Source: Pseudoclavibacter triregionum
GTDB taxonomy: Bacteria > Actinomycetota > Actinomycetes > Actinomycetales > Microbacteriaceae
Assembly: GCA_910822395.1 (NCBI GenBank)
Contig: OU365335.1
Coordinates: forward strand, 1,922,001-1,986,000
Direction of reading: 5' to 3'
Length of the DNA stretch: 64,000 nt
In this document: positions 1 to 10,079 of the stretch, piece by piece
Position numbering within the stretch: position 1 is the stretch's first letter
Layout: each line of letters begins with the position of its first letter
Translations under genes and position numbers: made by a program
Notes under the pieces: generated by a model
Database searches by the model: none
What the model was told of the DNA's origin: nothing
The model's input: only the letters and a program-made list of their open reading frames with translations

Positions 1-437
1 CCGCGGCCTCGCCGGCTGAGCTCCGCGGGCTACTCGCCTCGACGGCGGGCTTCACGAGCATCAACCCCCATCGCACCGCGGACCCGCGCCTGCGCATCGA
101 ACCCTTCGGCCCTGACTCGGGCGTCGGCGCCGGCTTCGTCTTCGAGGGCAAGGGCGGCAAGGGCACGCAGACCGTGGCCGCCGTCGCCGACGACGCCGTC
201 GACTACGAGATCGACATGGGCTCGATGGGCCGCTCGCGACAGCGCATCGAGTTCCGGGCCGGCGACGGCGCGACCGACGTGGTCTGGTCGCAGACGCTCA
301 TCGCCGAGACGCTGCCCCAGCGAGTATTCACCTGGTTCGCGGATCTTGTGCTTGGCGGCGCCCTCGAGACGGGCATCCGCAACCTCGCTGCTCTCGACGC
401 CGACGCCGACGCCGACGAGGACCGCTCCGCCGCCTAG
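1..437 (+). CDS. SRPBCC-family protein (3' part; 5' end outside window)
   Basis: An open frame enters from the left edge (first full codon at position 3) and stops with TAG at 435-437. The visible 144 residues resemble the C-terminal half of SRPBCC / polyketide-cyclase-like proteins: a stretch of beta-strand character (GVGAGFVFEGKGGKGTQTV), then an amphipathic C-terminal helix (FTWFADLVLGGALETGIRNL). These proteins have a helix-grip fold that binds hydrophobic ligands; no catalytic role can be read here. A SRPBCC gene beside a YCII protein and an ECF sigma factor with a C-terminal extension is a common actinobacterial arrangement, which supports the call. The end is low complexity, with alternating Asp and Ala. 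The family assignment is moderately sure; the ligand is unknown. Confidence 0.6.
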   Translation, partial: AASPAELRGLLASTAGFTSINPHRTADPRLRIEPFGPDSGVGAGFVFEGKGGKGTQTVAAVADDAVDYEIDMGSMGRSRQRIEFRAGDGATDVVWSQTLIAETLPQRVFTWFADLVLGGALETGIRNLAALDADADADEDRSAA

Positions 438-472
438 CGGCGGGCATCGAGGCTCCGCCCCCCGACGTTCAT

Positions 473-556
473 CCCCCACTCCGGCTTCACCCCCACTTCG
501 GCTTCACCCCCACTTCGGCTTCACCCCCACTTCGGCTTCACCCCACTTCCGCTTCA
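473..556. repeat. 17-bp tandem repeat, about five copies
   Basis: The unit CCCCCACTTCGGCTTCA is repeated head to tail at 473-489 (one change), 490-506, 507-523, 524-540 and 541-556 (one base short, one change). It fills most of the gap between the SRPBCC gene and the YCII gene and ends about 12 bases before the ribosome binding site of the latter. The three middle copies are identical, which suggests recent expansion or slippage. Confidence 0.95.
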
Positions 557-582
557 CCCCCCCATCTGAAAGGACCACTCCC

Positions 583-936
583 ATGCGCTACACCTTCCTC
601 CTCTACAGCGACCCCGCCGAGCAGCACGAGCCGACCCCCGAGCAGGCCGCCGAGGAACTCGCGGCCTACGGCGCCTACATCCAGGCGCTCCAGGAGGCCG
701 GCGTCCTCGTCCACACCGACTGGCTCGCGCCCGAGGCGACGACGGTCTCGCTCGTCGACGGCCAGCCGGTCGTGCAGGACGGCGCCTTCGTCGACACCCG
801 CGAGGAGCTCGGCGGCGAGTTCGTCGTCGACGTTCCCGACCTCGAGGCGGCCCTCGACTGGGCCAAGCGCTGCCCCGCGCTGTACGGGGGCAAGATCGTC
901 GTCCGCGCCTCGGCGATGCCCGCCGGCGAGGCCTGA
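583..936 (+). CDS. YCII-related (DGPF-type) domain protein
   Basis: This 117-residue protein has the length and opening (MRYTFLLYSDP) of the YCII/DGPF family, a ferredoxin-like alpha/beta fold found as partner of ECF42-type sigma factors. The family's DGPF signature appears as DGAF, and the following LGGFFVI-like strand is LGGEFVVDV, so the signature is partly degenerate. ATG at 583 follows a GAAAGGA ribosome binding site at 568-574. The stop overlaps the start of the sigma factor gene by one base (TGATG), so the two are probably translationally coupled. The biochemical role of these proteins is not established; links to sigma factor signalling come from gene context. Confidence 0.85.
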   Translation: MRYTFLLYSDPAEQHEPTPEQAAEELAAYGAYIQALQEAGVLVHTDWLAPEATTVSLVDGQPVVQDGAFVDTREELGGEFVVDVPDLEAALDWAKRCPALYGGKIVVRASAMPAGEA

Positions 937-2198
937 TGCCCGCGCCGCGCGATCCCGCGCACGCGCGCCTCGACGAGGTCGTGCGCACGTGCCGGGATCG
1001 CGTGGTCGGCGCCACCGCGAGGTGGTGCGGCGACGGCGAACTCGCGGCCGACGCCTTCGGCGACGCGGTGCTCCGCGCGATGGAGCGCTGGAGCCGCGAC
1101 GGGGTCCCCGATGATCCCGAGGCGTGGCTCATCACCGCGACGCGCAATCGCATCCGCGATGTGCTCGGCTCGGCGGCCGTGCGCCGGGGCGCCGTGCTCG
1201 AGGAGGCCGAGGACGCGGTCGCCGCCGATGGGGCAGATCCTGCGGGGGAGGCCGCACCGCACTTGGGGCACGCGGCGATCGATCCCGCGCTCGTCGTCCT
1301 CTTCGCGTGCGCCGATCCGGCCGTCGAGGCCTCGGTGCGTGCCCCCCTCATGCTCCAGGGCGTCCTCGAGGTGCCGACCGAGGAGGTGGCGCGCGCCTTC
1401 GGGCTCTCCGCGGACACGCTCACGAAGCGCATCTCCCGCGCGCGCCGCCGCATGCGGGAGGCCCGCGTCGACGTCGCCGTGCCGGAGCGGCTCGACGAGG
1501 ATCGCCTCCCCGCGGTCCTCGAGGCGATCTACGCGCTCTCCGCCCTCGACGTCGCCGCGCCGCTCCTGGACGATCTCGCCGAACTCCGTGTCGACGCGGC
1601 CGTCCACCTGAGCCAGCTCCTGCTCGGCGCCTTCCCCCGGGACGGGGAGGTGAGGGGACTCGCGGCGCTCCTGCTCTACCTGCGATCCCGCGTCGGGGCC
1701 CGCTACGAGGACGGCGTGCTCATCCCCGTGTCCGCGCAGCGCGTGGATCGCTGGGACCACGCGCTCATCGACCGGGCCGAGCAGATCCTCCGCGCGACCG
1801 CCGAACATGGGTCCGCGGGTCGCTTCCAGATCGAGGCCGCCATCCAGTCGGCGCATGCGGCGCGGCGGCGGGGGCCCGTGGACTGGACGGCGATCGCCAT
1901 GCTCTACGAGGTGCTCGTCGCCGTCGCTCCCACGCGCGGCGCCCAGGTCGCGCGAGCCGTCGCCATCGGGCGGGTCGCGGGCCCCCGCCCTGCGCTCGAG
2001 GTGCTCGATGCCGTGGCGCCGGAGTGCGGGGCCTTCCAGCCCTGGCATGCGGCCAGAGCGCATCTTCTCGGGCTTGCGGGCCGCGACGGCGAGGCGATCG
2101 AGTCCTATCGCCGCGCCATCGCCCTCTCGGTCTCCGAGCCCGAGCGCCGATGGCTCGCGGCCGCCTGCGTCGAGCTCGAGTCGCCGTCGGCCGGCTAG
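936..2198 (+). CDS. ECF sigma factor with C-terminal TPR-like extension (ECF42-type)
   Basis: A 420-residue RNA polymerase sigma factor much longer than a basic ECF protein. Region 2 lies near residues 8-80 (DAFGDAVLRAMERW, then DDPEAWLITATRNRIRD) and region 4 near 125-180 (EEVARAFGLSADTLTKRISRARRRMREA, quoted here only as landmarks). Residues 190-420 form the helical extension typical of ECF42 members, including VDWTAIAMLYEVL and RAVAIGRVAGP. No anti-sigma factor is adjacent; in ECF42 proteins the extension is thought to control activity instead. The start overlaps the YCII stop, so both genes form one unit. The 3' end overlaps the convergent hydrolase gene by four bases (shared CTAG). I found no TGTCGA-like -35 element, reported for ECF42 targets, in the upstream gap, so autoregulation is not supported from sequence. 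Confidence 0.88.
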   Translation: MPAPRDPAHARLDEVVRTCRDRVVGATARWCGDGELAADAFGDAVLRAMERWSRDGVPDDPEAWLITATRNRIRDVLGSAAVRRGAVLEEAEDAVAADGADPAGEAAPHLGHAAIDPALVVLFACADPAVEASVRAPLMLQGVLEVPTEEVARAFGLSADTLTKRISRARRRMREARVDVAVPERLDEDRLPAVLEAIYALSALDVAAPLLDDLAELRVDAAVHLSQLLLGAFPRDGEVRGLAALLLYLRSRVGARYEDGVLIPVSAQRVDRWDHALIDRAEQILRATAEHGSAGRFQIEAAIQSAHAARRRGPVDWTAIAMLYEVLVAVAPTRGAQVARAVAIGRVAGPRPALEVLDAVAPECGAFQPWHAARAHLLGLAGRDGEAIESYRRAIALSVSEPERRWLAAACVELESPSAG

Positions 2199-3286
2199 CC
2201 GACTCGCTCCGCGAGCTCGTCGAGCATCCGGATGAAGCCGGCGCGGTCCTCCTCGTGGAACTCGTGCCCCGTCTCGACCTTCTCGAAGATGACGCCGGGG
2301 ATGAGCTCGCGGGTCCGGGCCGCCTCCTCCTCGCCCATCGCGGCCATGAGGATCCCCTCGTCGTCGTAGGCGACGCGGGTGTGGACGAGCGTCGTCGGGA
2401 CGGAGATGGAGGCGAGCGTCGCAGTCTCGTCCCAGTCGGCGTTCCAGCTGCCCGTGTAGAAGGCGTCGCCGAAGCGCGGGTCGTACCGCATGCCGAGGGC
2501 GTTGCCGCGGGTGAAGGGCGGCGCCCACCAGACGCGGATGGGCTCGCCCGGGTGCTCCGCGTGGTAGCGCAGGCCCTCGTCGACGAAGGCCGGGCCGCCG
2601 TCGCCGAACATCCGCCAGATGCGCTGGTTCCGCCACTGGTAGGCCTGCCAGTCGGTCTCGCCGCTCGCGAGGAAGGAGTGGCAGGCGGTCGCGAGGTCGA
2701 CGCAGTTCCAGGTCGTCGCGGCGCGGGGCATCGTCGTCGTGAAGAGGGGCGGATCCTCGAGGAGCGCGCCGCGCACCTGCTGCGGGGCGTGGCCGGCGAG
2801 CTAGGCCGTGAGCACGCCGCCGGACGAGTGGCCGGAGACGAAGGCGGGCGCGCCGACGACCTGCTCGAGGAAGGCGGCGAGGAGCGCGCCGGCCTTGCCG
2901 ACGGAGTAGAGGGCCGGGTCGTGCGAGGAGGCGCCGTGGCCGAGGACGCCGACGGCGAAGACGTGGAACCGCTTCGCGAGCTCGGGCATGACGCCGGCGT
3001 ACGCGCGCCAGTCGCGGCCCTGGCCGTGGATGAGCAGGAGCGGCGGCAGGCTCGGGTCGCCGCCCTCCGCGTAGTGGATGGTCGCGGCGACGACCTCAAC
3101 GTCGTGCTCGAGATTGCCGGCGGAGCGCGCCGCCGCGACGTCGCGGTCGAAGGCGCCCTGGGCGAAGGAGAGCCAGGCGGCGAGCCCGGCCGCGCCGAGG
3201 GCGAGGAGCGCGACGACGCCGATCGCGAGGCGGCGCAGCCAGCGGAAGCGGGGGCGGGCGGAGCGGTTATCAGTCGCGTGACTGAT
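2195..3286 (-). pseudogene. Membrane-anchored alpha/beta hydrolase, interrupted by in-frame TAG
   Basis: Reading the minus strand from about 3286 gives one continuous alpha/beta hydrolase with a single TAG at 2801-2803. Before the stop come an N-terminal membrane helix (WLRRLAIGVVALLALGAAGL, plus positions about 3180-3241), the oxyanion motif HGQGRDW and the nucleophile elbow GHSSGG. After it the same frame continues with LAGHAPQQVRGALLEDPPLF and ends with the probable catalytic histidine in ETGHEFHEE. TGG (Trp) would fit the family at the stop, so one base change explains it. No ATG, GTG or TTG lies in frame before the membrane helix; the natural position (ISHATDNR...) has ATC at 3286-3284. 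The gene is therefore probably inactive, unless the TAG is a sequence error or is read through. It is divergent from tetR and presumably its target. Confidence 0.75.
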
Positions 3287-3287
3287 A
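3268..3287. promoter_or_regulatory. Palindromic operator, probably for the adjacent TetR regulator
   Basis: Two perfect 8-bp arms, TATCAGTC and GACTGATA, flank a 4-bp spacer GCGT. The site sits in the divergent gap 38 bases before the tetR start and overlaps the likely 5' end of the hydrolase gene. TetR-family regulators commonly bind such inverted repeats between themselves and a divergent target. The binding protein is inferred from position. Confidence 0.72.
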
Positions 3288-3324
3288 TTTCGCCGACGGT
3301 GCGAGAGTGCAACGAGGAGGTTCC

Positions 3325-3918
3325 GTGCCGAAGATCGTCGACCACGAGCAGCGGCGCCGCGAGATCGCCGAGGCCGTCTACTGGATCGCCGCGGCCGACG
3401 GCGTCGCCGCCGTGAGCATGCGCCGTGTCGCGACGGAGCTCGGGCTCTCGCTCGGCGCCGTGCAGCACTACTTCGCGAGCCGCGACGAGATGCTCGATTT
3501 CGCCAGCTCCGACCTCGGCCGTCGCCGCGAGCGGCGCGTCCGGCGCGGACTCCTGCGCCTCGGCCGCTTCCCGCGCGAGCGCGACATCCTCCGCCTCCCC
3601 GCGGAGGCGGGCCTCCCGCTCGACGAGGAGCGCCGCCTCGAGTGCCTCGCCGAGGCCGCCTTCCTCGGGCAGATGATCTCGGGCGACGCGACCGGACGCG
3701 AGGGCATCCGCACGCTCCTCGGCTTCTTCGAGAGCCTGCTCCGCGCCGCTGAGGACCGCGGCGCCCTCGCGCCCGACGTCGATCCGAAGCTCGAGGCGCG
3801 GATGCTCTGGGCGATCCTCTCCTCGCAGGCGCAGGGCGTCCTCGCCGGCATCGCCGAGCCCGACGAGGTCGTCGCGGGCCTCGACTACTGGTTCGACCGG
3901 GTGCTGCCGCAGCGCTGA
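3325..3918 (+). CDS. TetR/AcrR-family transcriptional regulator
   Basis: A 197-residue repressor-type protein. The N-terminal helix-turn-helix spans about residues 12-58, with AAVSMRRVATELGLSLGAVQ followed by HYFASRDEML, the classic TetR layout. The remaining roughly 135 residues are the helical ligand-binding and dimer domain. I chose GTG at 3325 because AGGAGG at 3315-3320 is at the right distance; an upstream GTG at 3307 would put this site inside the gene. It probably controls the divergent hydrolase gene and itself through the palindrome at 3268-3287. If that target is dead, the regulator may be an orphan. It ends four bases before the convergent parC stop. The inducer is unknown. Confidence 0.88.
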   Translation: MPKIVDHEQRRREIAEAVYWIAAADGVAAVSMRRVATELGLSLGAVQHYFASRDEMLDFASSDLGRRRERRVRRGLLRLGRFPRERDILRLPAEAGLPLDEERRLECLAEAAFLGQMISGDATGREGIRTLLGFFESLLRAAEDRGALAPDVDPKLEARMLWAILSSQAQGVLAGIAEPDEVVAGLDYWFDRVLPQR

Positions 3919-3922
3919 GGCG

Positions 3923-6427
<2,505 letters not shown>

Positions 6428-6528
6428 GAGGTCCTTCGTCGGGGGCGGGGCGTCGTGTCCAGGAAGGCCGGCCGCGGAGGCCCGGCGCCTCCACCTGGGG
6501 CGGCCGGGGGAGGCCGCGATCCCTGTGG

Positions 6529-6534
6529 GACACT
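6529..6534 (+). promoter_or_regulatory. Candidate -10 element (GACACT) seven bases before the phosphodiesterase ATG
   Basis: GACACT lies seven bases before ATG 6542, so transcription would begin at or next to the start codon. A purine run (GGGGAGG) directly abuts the ATG, too close to act as a ribosome binding site. Weaker than the TA-type examples elsewhere in the window because the first base is G. Confidence 0.4.
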
Positions 6535-6541
6535 GGGGAGG

Positions 6542-7690
6542 ATGTCCTCGATCGTATTGAGCCATGCCCAGGGTCGGCCGAGCCTCGCCGCGATCCTCCC
6601 GAATTGCGCCGCCGCCATCTCGGGCCGCGAGGGCGAGCTGGGGCTGCCGGCGGTCGACCAGGCGGTCGTCCTCCTCGTCGACGGGCTCGGCTCGCTGCAG
6701 CTGCGCGCCCGCGCCGGCCACGCCCGCCACCTCGTCGAGGGCTGGGGCAAGCGCGACACCGCCTTCTCGTTCCCCTCGACGACCGTCTCCGGCATCACGA
6801 CGCTCACGACCGGATGCCGGGCGGGGGAGCACGGCATGCTCGCCTACACCGTCCTCGATCGCGCGACCGGGCTCGTCCGCAACCAGCTCTCCGGCTGGGG
6901 CGAGGCGATGGACCCCGCGACGTGGCAGCCCGTGCCGACGATCTTCGAGCGGCTCGAGGAGCTCGCGCCCGGTGCCGTCCCGTTCGTCGTCGGGATGCCG
7001 GATTACGAGGACTCGGGCCTGACGCAGGCCTCGCTCCGCGGCGCCGAGTACGTGCCGGCCGACTCGGTCGCCGAGCGGATCGACGCGACGCTCGAGCTGC
7101 TCGCCCGGAACCCTCGCTGCCTCATCTACCTCTATGTCGCGGAGCTCGACCAGGCCGGGCACCGATTCGGCTGGGAGTCGGACCCCTGGCTCGCCGCGCT
7201 CGAGGAGCTCGACTCCGCCGTCGGCACGCTCCGGCGCCACCTGCCGAAGCGGGCGGGGCTGCTCGTCACGGCCGACCACGGCATGCTCGACATCCCCTTC
7301 GAGCGGCAGATCGACATCGACCTCGACGGACCGCTCGCGGAGGGCGTCGAGGGGATGGGCGGCGAGCCGCGCCTGCGCCACCTCTACCTCGAGGAGAGGG
7401 CGCCCGTCGCGCACGCCGAGGCGCTCGCCGAGCGCTGGCGCGCGGCGGAGGGGAGCCGCGCGCTCGTCGTGACGAAGCAGGAGGCGATCGACGCCGGATG
7501 GTACGGCGACGCGGTCACGGACGCCGCGCGCTCGCGCATCGGCGACGTCATCGTCGCGGCGCAGAAGCTCGTCTCGTACTACCCGGCCGGCCTCCTCGGG
7601 CCCGGGCGGCTCGTCCTCGGCCAGCACGGCTCGACGACGCCGGAGGAGACGCTCGTCCCGCTCATCCGGCACGGCGCCTTCGCCCGCTGA
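6542..7690 (+). CDS. Alkaline-phosphatase-fold nucleotide pyrophosphatase/phosphodiesterase
   Basis: A 382-residue soluble enzyme of the type I phosphodiesterase / nucleotide pyrophosphatase family, which hydrolyses phosphate esters with a two-metal centre. Metal and nucleophile motifs are visible: [13 protein letters not shown] (metal Asp, about residue 43), [17 protein letters not shown] (Thr nucleophile region, about 80-96), [13 protein letters not shown] (Asp and His near 200) and [10 protein letters not shown] (Asp-His near 240). A final metal histidine is likely in [11 protein letters not shown]. There is no signal peptide, so it probably acts in the cytoplasm. The substrate cannot be read from sequence. 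It is divergent from parC with a 114-base gap and is followed by paired palindromic elements. Confidence 0.85.
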   Translation: MSSIVLSHAQGRPSLAAILPNCAAAISGREGELGLPAVDQAVVLLVDGLGSLQLRARAGHARHLVEGWGKRDTAFSFPSTTVSGITTLTTGCRAGEHGMLAYTVLDRATGLVRNQLSGWGEAMDPATWQPVPTIFERLEELAPGAVPFVVGMPDYEDSGLTQASLRGAEYVPADSVAERIDATLELLARNPRCLIYLYVAELDQAGHRFGWESDPWLAALEELDSAVGTLRRHLPKRAGLLVTADHGMLDIPFERQIDIDLDGPLAEGVEGMGGEPRLRHLYLEERAPVAHAEALAERWRAAEGSRALVVTKQEAIDAGWYGDAVTDAARSRIGDVIVAAQKLVSYYPAGLLGPGRLVLGQHGSTTPEETLVPLIRHGAFAR

Positions 7691-7726
7691 GCCCCTGCCG
7701 TCGGGCCTCGGCCTCCGGCTGGCCTG

Positions 7727-7795
7727 CCCAGAATGACGGCTCCGTGATCACGGACGCGCATGGGCGACCGGCGTTCACATATGCGTCTTTCTGGG
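7727..7795. repeat. 69-bp palindromic element, copy 1
   Basis: Begins CCCAGAATGACG and ends CGTCTTTCTGGG, near-perfect 12-bp terminal inverted repeats (one mismatch), with an inner perfect palindrome CCGTGATCACGG at 7742-7753. It matches copy 2 at 7874-7942 at 66 of 69 positions. It lies between the convergent ends of the phosphodiesterase gene and sepH. Confidence 0.9.
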
Positions 7796-7873
7796 CGCGA
7801 GCTGGCGATGACTCGCCCGCACTGGCGTGAGCGCGCAGAGCGTCGGCCGCCGCCCAGACCTTCGGCGTGCGTG

Positions 7874-7942
7874 CCCAGAATGACGGCTCCGTGATCACGG
7901 ACGCGCATGGGCGACCGGCGATCACATAGGCGTCATTCTGGG
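7874..7942. repeat. 69-bp palindromic element, copy 2
   Basis: Same unit as 7727-7795, offset by 147 bases. Here the 12-bp ends CCCAGAATGACG and CGTCATTCTGGG are perfectly inverted, and the inner CCGTGATCACGG is at 7889-7900. It may fold into a hairpin and end transcription for both convergent genes, or be a small mobile repeat. No protein is encoded. Confidence 0.9.
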
Positions 7943-7969
7943 CGAGCGCTGCCGGGCCAGCGCCGGCGG

Positions 7970-9403
7970 CTAGTCGTCCTCGCGCTTCGTGCCGAAGACG
8001 ATCTCGTCCCAGCTCGGCATGGACGCGCGGCTCCGGCGGCGTCCGAGGGCGCCGGTCGTCGACTGCTTCGCGGGCTTCTCGGCGGGAGCGTCGGCGTCGT
8101 CCGGCTTCGCGGCGGACGCCGAGGCCTCGGGCTTCGGGGCGGCGGGCGCGGGCTGCGTGGCCTCGTCGCCGCCGGCGGCCTGCTGGCGCGCGCGCTCGGC
8201 GGCCGCCTCCTCGCGGCGGCGCGAGGCGCCCCTGCGCTTCGGGCCCGGAGCGGGCGCGTCCTCGCCCTGCTCGTCGTCGAGGTCGAGGCCGAGCAGGGGC
8301 ACGTCGACGGCGCGGGGGCCGGACGAGCCGCGGCGGATGCGGTCGTGGGCGCCCGTGCCGCGGTCGACGAGCGAGCGGACCTCGCGCTCGACGATGGAGC
8401 GGCCCTCAGGGGAGTGGCCCACAGGGGAGCGGTCGTCCTCGTCGTCCTGGTCGTCGGACTCGGCGCCGCGGCCGGCCGGCGCGGGGGCGCCGGGGCGCAG
8501 CGAGCGCACGGGCGCGCCCGTGGCGGGATGCCCGTCGCCGCGCTCGTCCTCGAGCTCCGCGAGCCCGGCGTCGAGCTCGTCCTCGTCGAGGCGCAGCGGC
8601 TCGCGCTCGCCGCGGCGGCGGCGGAGGGCCTCGAGGAGGTCGGCGGTCTCGGAGAAGGCGTCCGACACGCGCGACTCGGGGCGGGCGCCGATCTGGCGGG
8701 CCTCGCCCATGGAGGAGCCGATCGCGGGGATGGCGCCGGTCGGGTGCGCGCGGCGGGCGGCCGAGGTCGAGCGTTCGACGGGAGCGCGGCCGTCGTCCTC
8801 CGGGCCGTCGACGGCGCGCAGGCGCGGGGCGCCGAGCGAGGCGAGCTCGCCCTGCTGCGAGAGCGTCGTGGCGGCGGGGTTCTTCGGCGAGAGCGAGCGG
8901 GTCTTGGGCTCGTAGGCCCAGAGCGCGTCGCGCTCGAGCTCGTCGACCTTGAAGGAGAGCTGCACCCGCCAGCCGGTCTCCGGGTCCTTCCACGCGTCCC
9001 AGGCGATGTCCTTCGCGTTCAGCGTCTCGAGGCGCTCGTCGAGCGCCGAGCCGAAGCTCGCGCCCTCGCTGCCGAGCGGGTCGAGGTCGCCGCGCACGCG
9101 GACCGGGACGGCGCGGGCCTGGTCGACGATGTAGTCGCGCTCGGCGCGGATCGGGCCCTCGAAGCGGGCGACGTCCTCGCGGTCGGCGCCGGTCATCTCG
9201 ACGACCTCGTCGACCGACCTGCCGGCGCGGATGAGCTGCTGGATCTCGCGCGGCGGCACCTTCGGGGCCTCGCGGCGCTCGGCCGGGCGGGGGCGGACGG
9301 CCTCGCGGAGCGCGTCGTCGATGCGGACGCGGTGCTGCCGGCCGTCGTCGCCGGACACGATGAGGTGGCCGTCCTCGACCCCGATGAAGCGCAGCTCGGT
9401 CAT
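7970..9403 (-). CDS. sepH: Septation protein SepH (DUF3071)
   Basis: A 477-residue protein with the actinobacterial SepH layout. A conserved N-terminal DUF3071 region (about residues 1-175) opens MTELRFIGVEDGHLIVSGDD and contains a helix-turn-helix (IQQLIRAGRSVDEVVEMTGA, then DREDVARFEGP). It is followed by a long charged, Ala/Pro-rich C-terminal part. The end RRRSRASMPSWDEIVFGTK is a conserved-looking tail. In Streptomyces and mycobacteria SepH binds FtsZ and promotes assembly of the division ring. ATG at 9403 has an upstream GAAGAG. The gene converges on the phosphodiesterase gene and is divergent from the DUF4193 gene. The middle of the protein is likely disordered. Confidence 0.9.
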   Translation of the reverse strand: MTELRFIGVEDGHLIVSGDDGRQHRVRIDDALREAVRPRPAERREAPKVPPREIQQLIRAGRSVDEVVEMTGADREDVARFEGPIRAERDYIVDQARAVPVRVRGDLDPLGSEGASFGSALDERLETLNAKDIAWDAWKDPETGWRVQLSFKVDELERDALWAYEPKTRSLSPKNPAATTLSQQGELASLGAPRLRAVDGPEDDGRAPVERSTSAARRAHPTGAIPAIGSSMGEARQIGARPESRVSDAFSETADLLEALRRRRGEREPLRLDEDELDAGLAELEDERGDGHPATGAPVRSLRPGAPAPAGRGAESDDQDDEDDRSPVGHSPEGRSIVEREVRSLVDRGTGAHDRIRRGSSGPRAVDVPLLGLDLDDEQGEDAPAPGPKRRGASRRREEAAAERARQQAAGGDEATQPAPAAPKPEASASAAKPDDADAPAEKPAKQSTTGALGRRRSRASMPSWDEIVFGTKREDD

Positions 9404-9534
9404 ACGTCGCTCTTCCCTTGCGTGGCGGTCTGGTCCGCATCAGGGTCGCACGGCGGCCCGGGCGCGCCCGGGAGCCTACTCCGCGCGCCGCGGGTTCCAC
9501 AATGCAGGTGGTCACCGGGGGAACAGGGGACGCC

Positions 9535-9575
9535 GGTGGTTTCGAAACGCTCGCTCGGCTCGCTCCTCAACCACC
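9535..9575. repeat. Dispersed about 40-bp palindromic repeat, copy a
   Basis: GGTGGTTTCGAAACGCTCGC at its left end and CTCCTCAACCACC at its right end, giving 7-bp terminal inverted repeats GGTGGTT/AACCACC. Six further copies occur at 15753-15791, 15809-15849, about 27474-27510, 27528-27568, 27581-27621 and 34608-34648, all between genes. The 9404-9700 gap otherwise holds only the DUF4193 promoter. Confidence 0.85.
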
Positions 9576-9621
9576 TGGTTTCTCGCGATCGCGCGAAACC
9601 CGAATCGTCTTCGCTCCCGGC

Positions 9622-9650
9622 TTGCGCTCGCGCCGCATCCGGTGCATACT
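9622..9650 (+). promoter_or_regulatory. Promoter for the DUF4193 gene
   Basis: TTGCGC at 9622-9627 and CATACT at 9645-9650 are separated by 17 bases, a good housekeeping-type promoter. The start codon lies 50 bases downstream of the -10 element. Confidence 0.55.
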
Positions 9651-9700
9651 CTCGCGCCGAGGGTCGACTGGCCCCGCCAGCCCCCAGCGTTTGGATCTCA

Positions 9701-9997
9701 ATGGCCACCGACTACGACGCCCCGCGCAAGACCGACGACGACGCCGACTCGATCGAGGCGCTCAAGGAGCGCGTTCCCGACGCCGCGTCGAGCAGCATCG
9801 ACGTCGACGACGCCGACAACCCGGGCTCGTTCGACCTCTCCGCCGCCGACCTCGCCGACGTCGAGCTCGAGACGGTCGTCATCCCGAAGCAGGCCGACGA
9901 GTTCACCTGCGTCGAGTGCTTCCTCGTGAAGCACCGCTCGCAGCTCGCCGAGGAGAGCGCCCTCGGCCCCGTCTGCGCGGACTGCGCCGGCGCCTAG
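9701..9997 (+). CDS. DUF4193 protein with C-terminal zinc-ribbon-like cysteines
   Basis: A 98-residue acidic protein of the actinobacteria-specific DUF4193 family. The first 60 residues are rich in Asp and Glu. The C-terminus has two Cys pairs, FTCVECFLVKHRSQLA and GPVCADCAGA, spaced like a zinc-binding ribbon. The same family member in M. tuberculosis (Rv2699c, from memory) sits next to a DUF3093 gene and dut, exactly as here. The function is not established. A zinc-bound nucleic-acid or polymerase-associated role is only a guess from the cysteines. The start is fixed by ATG 9701 and the family N-terminus. Confidence 0.88.
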   Translation: MATDYDAPRKTDDDADSIEALKERVPDAASSSIDVDDADNPGSFDLSAADLADVELETVVIPKQADEFTCVECFLVKHRSQLAEESALGPVCADCAGA

Positions 9998-10006
9998 CAC
10001 GCGAAG

Positions 10007-10036
10007 CGGCCGCCGGCTTCGAGAGCCGGGCGGCCG
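10007..10036. terminator. Hairpin terminator between DUF4193 and DUF3093 genes
   Basis: CGGCCGCCGGCT pairs with AGCCGG-G-CGGCCG across a 5-base loop (12 pairs, one bulged G), followed on the plus strand by TTTCC. It lies just after the DUF4193 stop and can serve both convergent genes. Confidence 0.7.
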
Positions 10037-10079
10037 TTTCCATCTCGGCGCGACGCACGCAAGCTCGCGCGCCGCAGCC

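Noticed and set aside
473-556. CRISPR or operator array
   Set aside because: The 17-bp units are directly adjacent with no spacers and no symmetry, so they are a simple tandem repeat.
1124-3415. Very long plus-strand open frame over the sigma factor and hydrolase
   Set aside because: Arg/Gly/Ala-rich translation, no family motif, and it is out of frame with two recognisable genes. It is a shadow of high-GC coding sequence.
6428-7672. Long N-terminal extension of the parC reading frame across the phosphodiesterase gene
   Set aside because: It is open only because of high GC third positions; it has no topoisomerase similarity and opposes a well-supported gene with clear active-site motifs.
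7727-7942. CRISPR array
   Set aside because: Only two units, each itself a palindrome of 69 bp, with no uniform spacers and no cas genes in the window.
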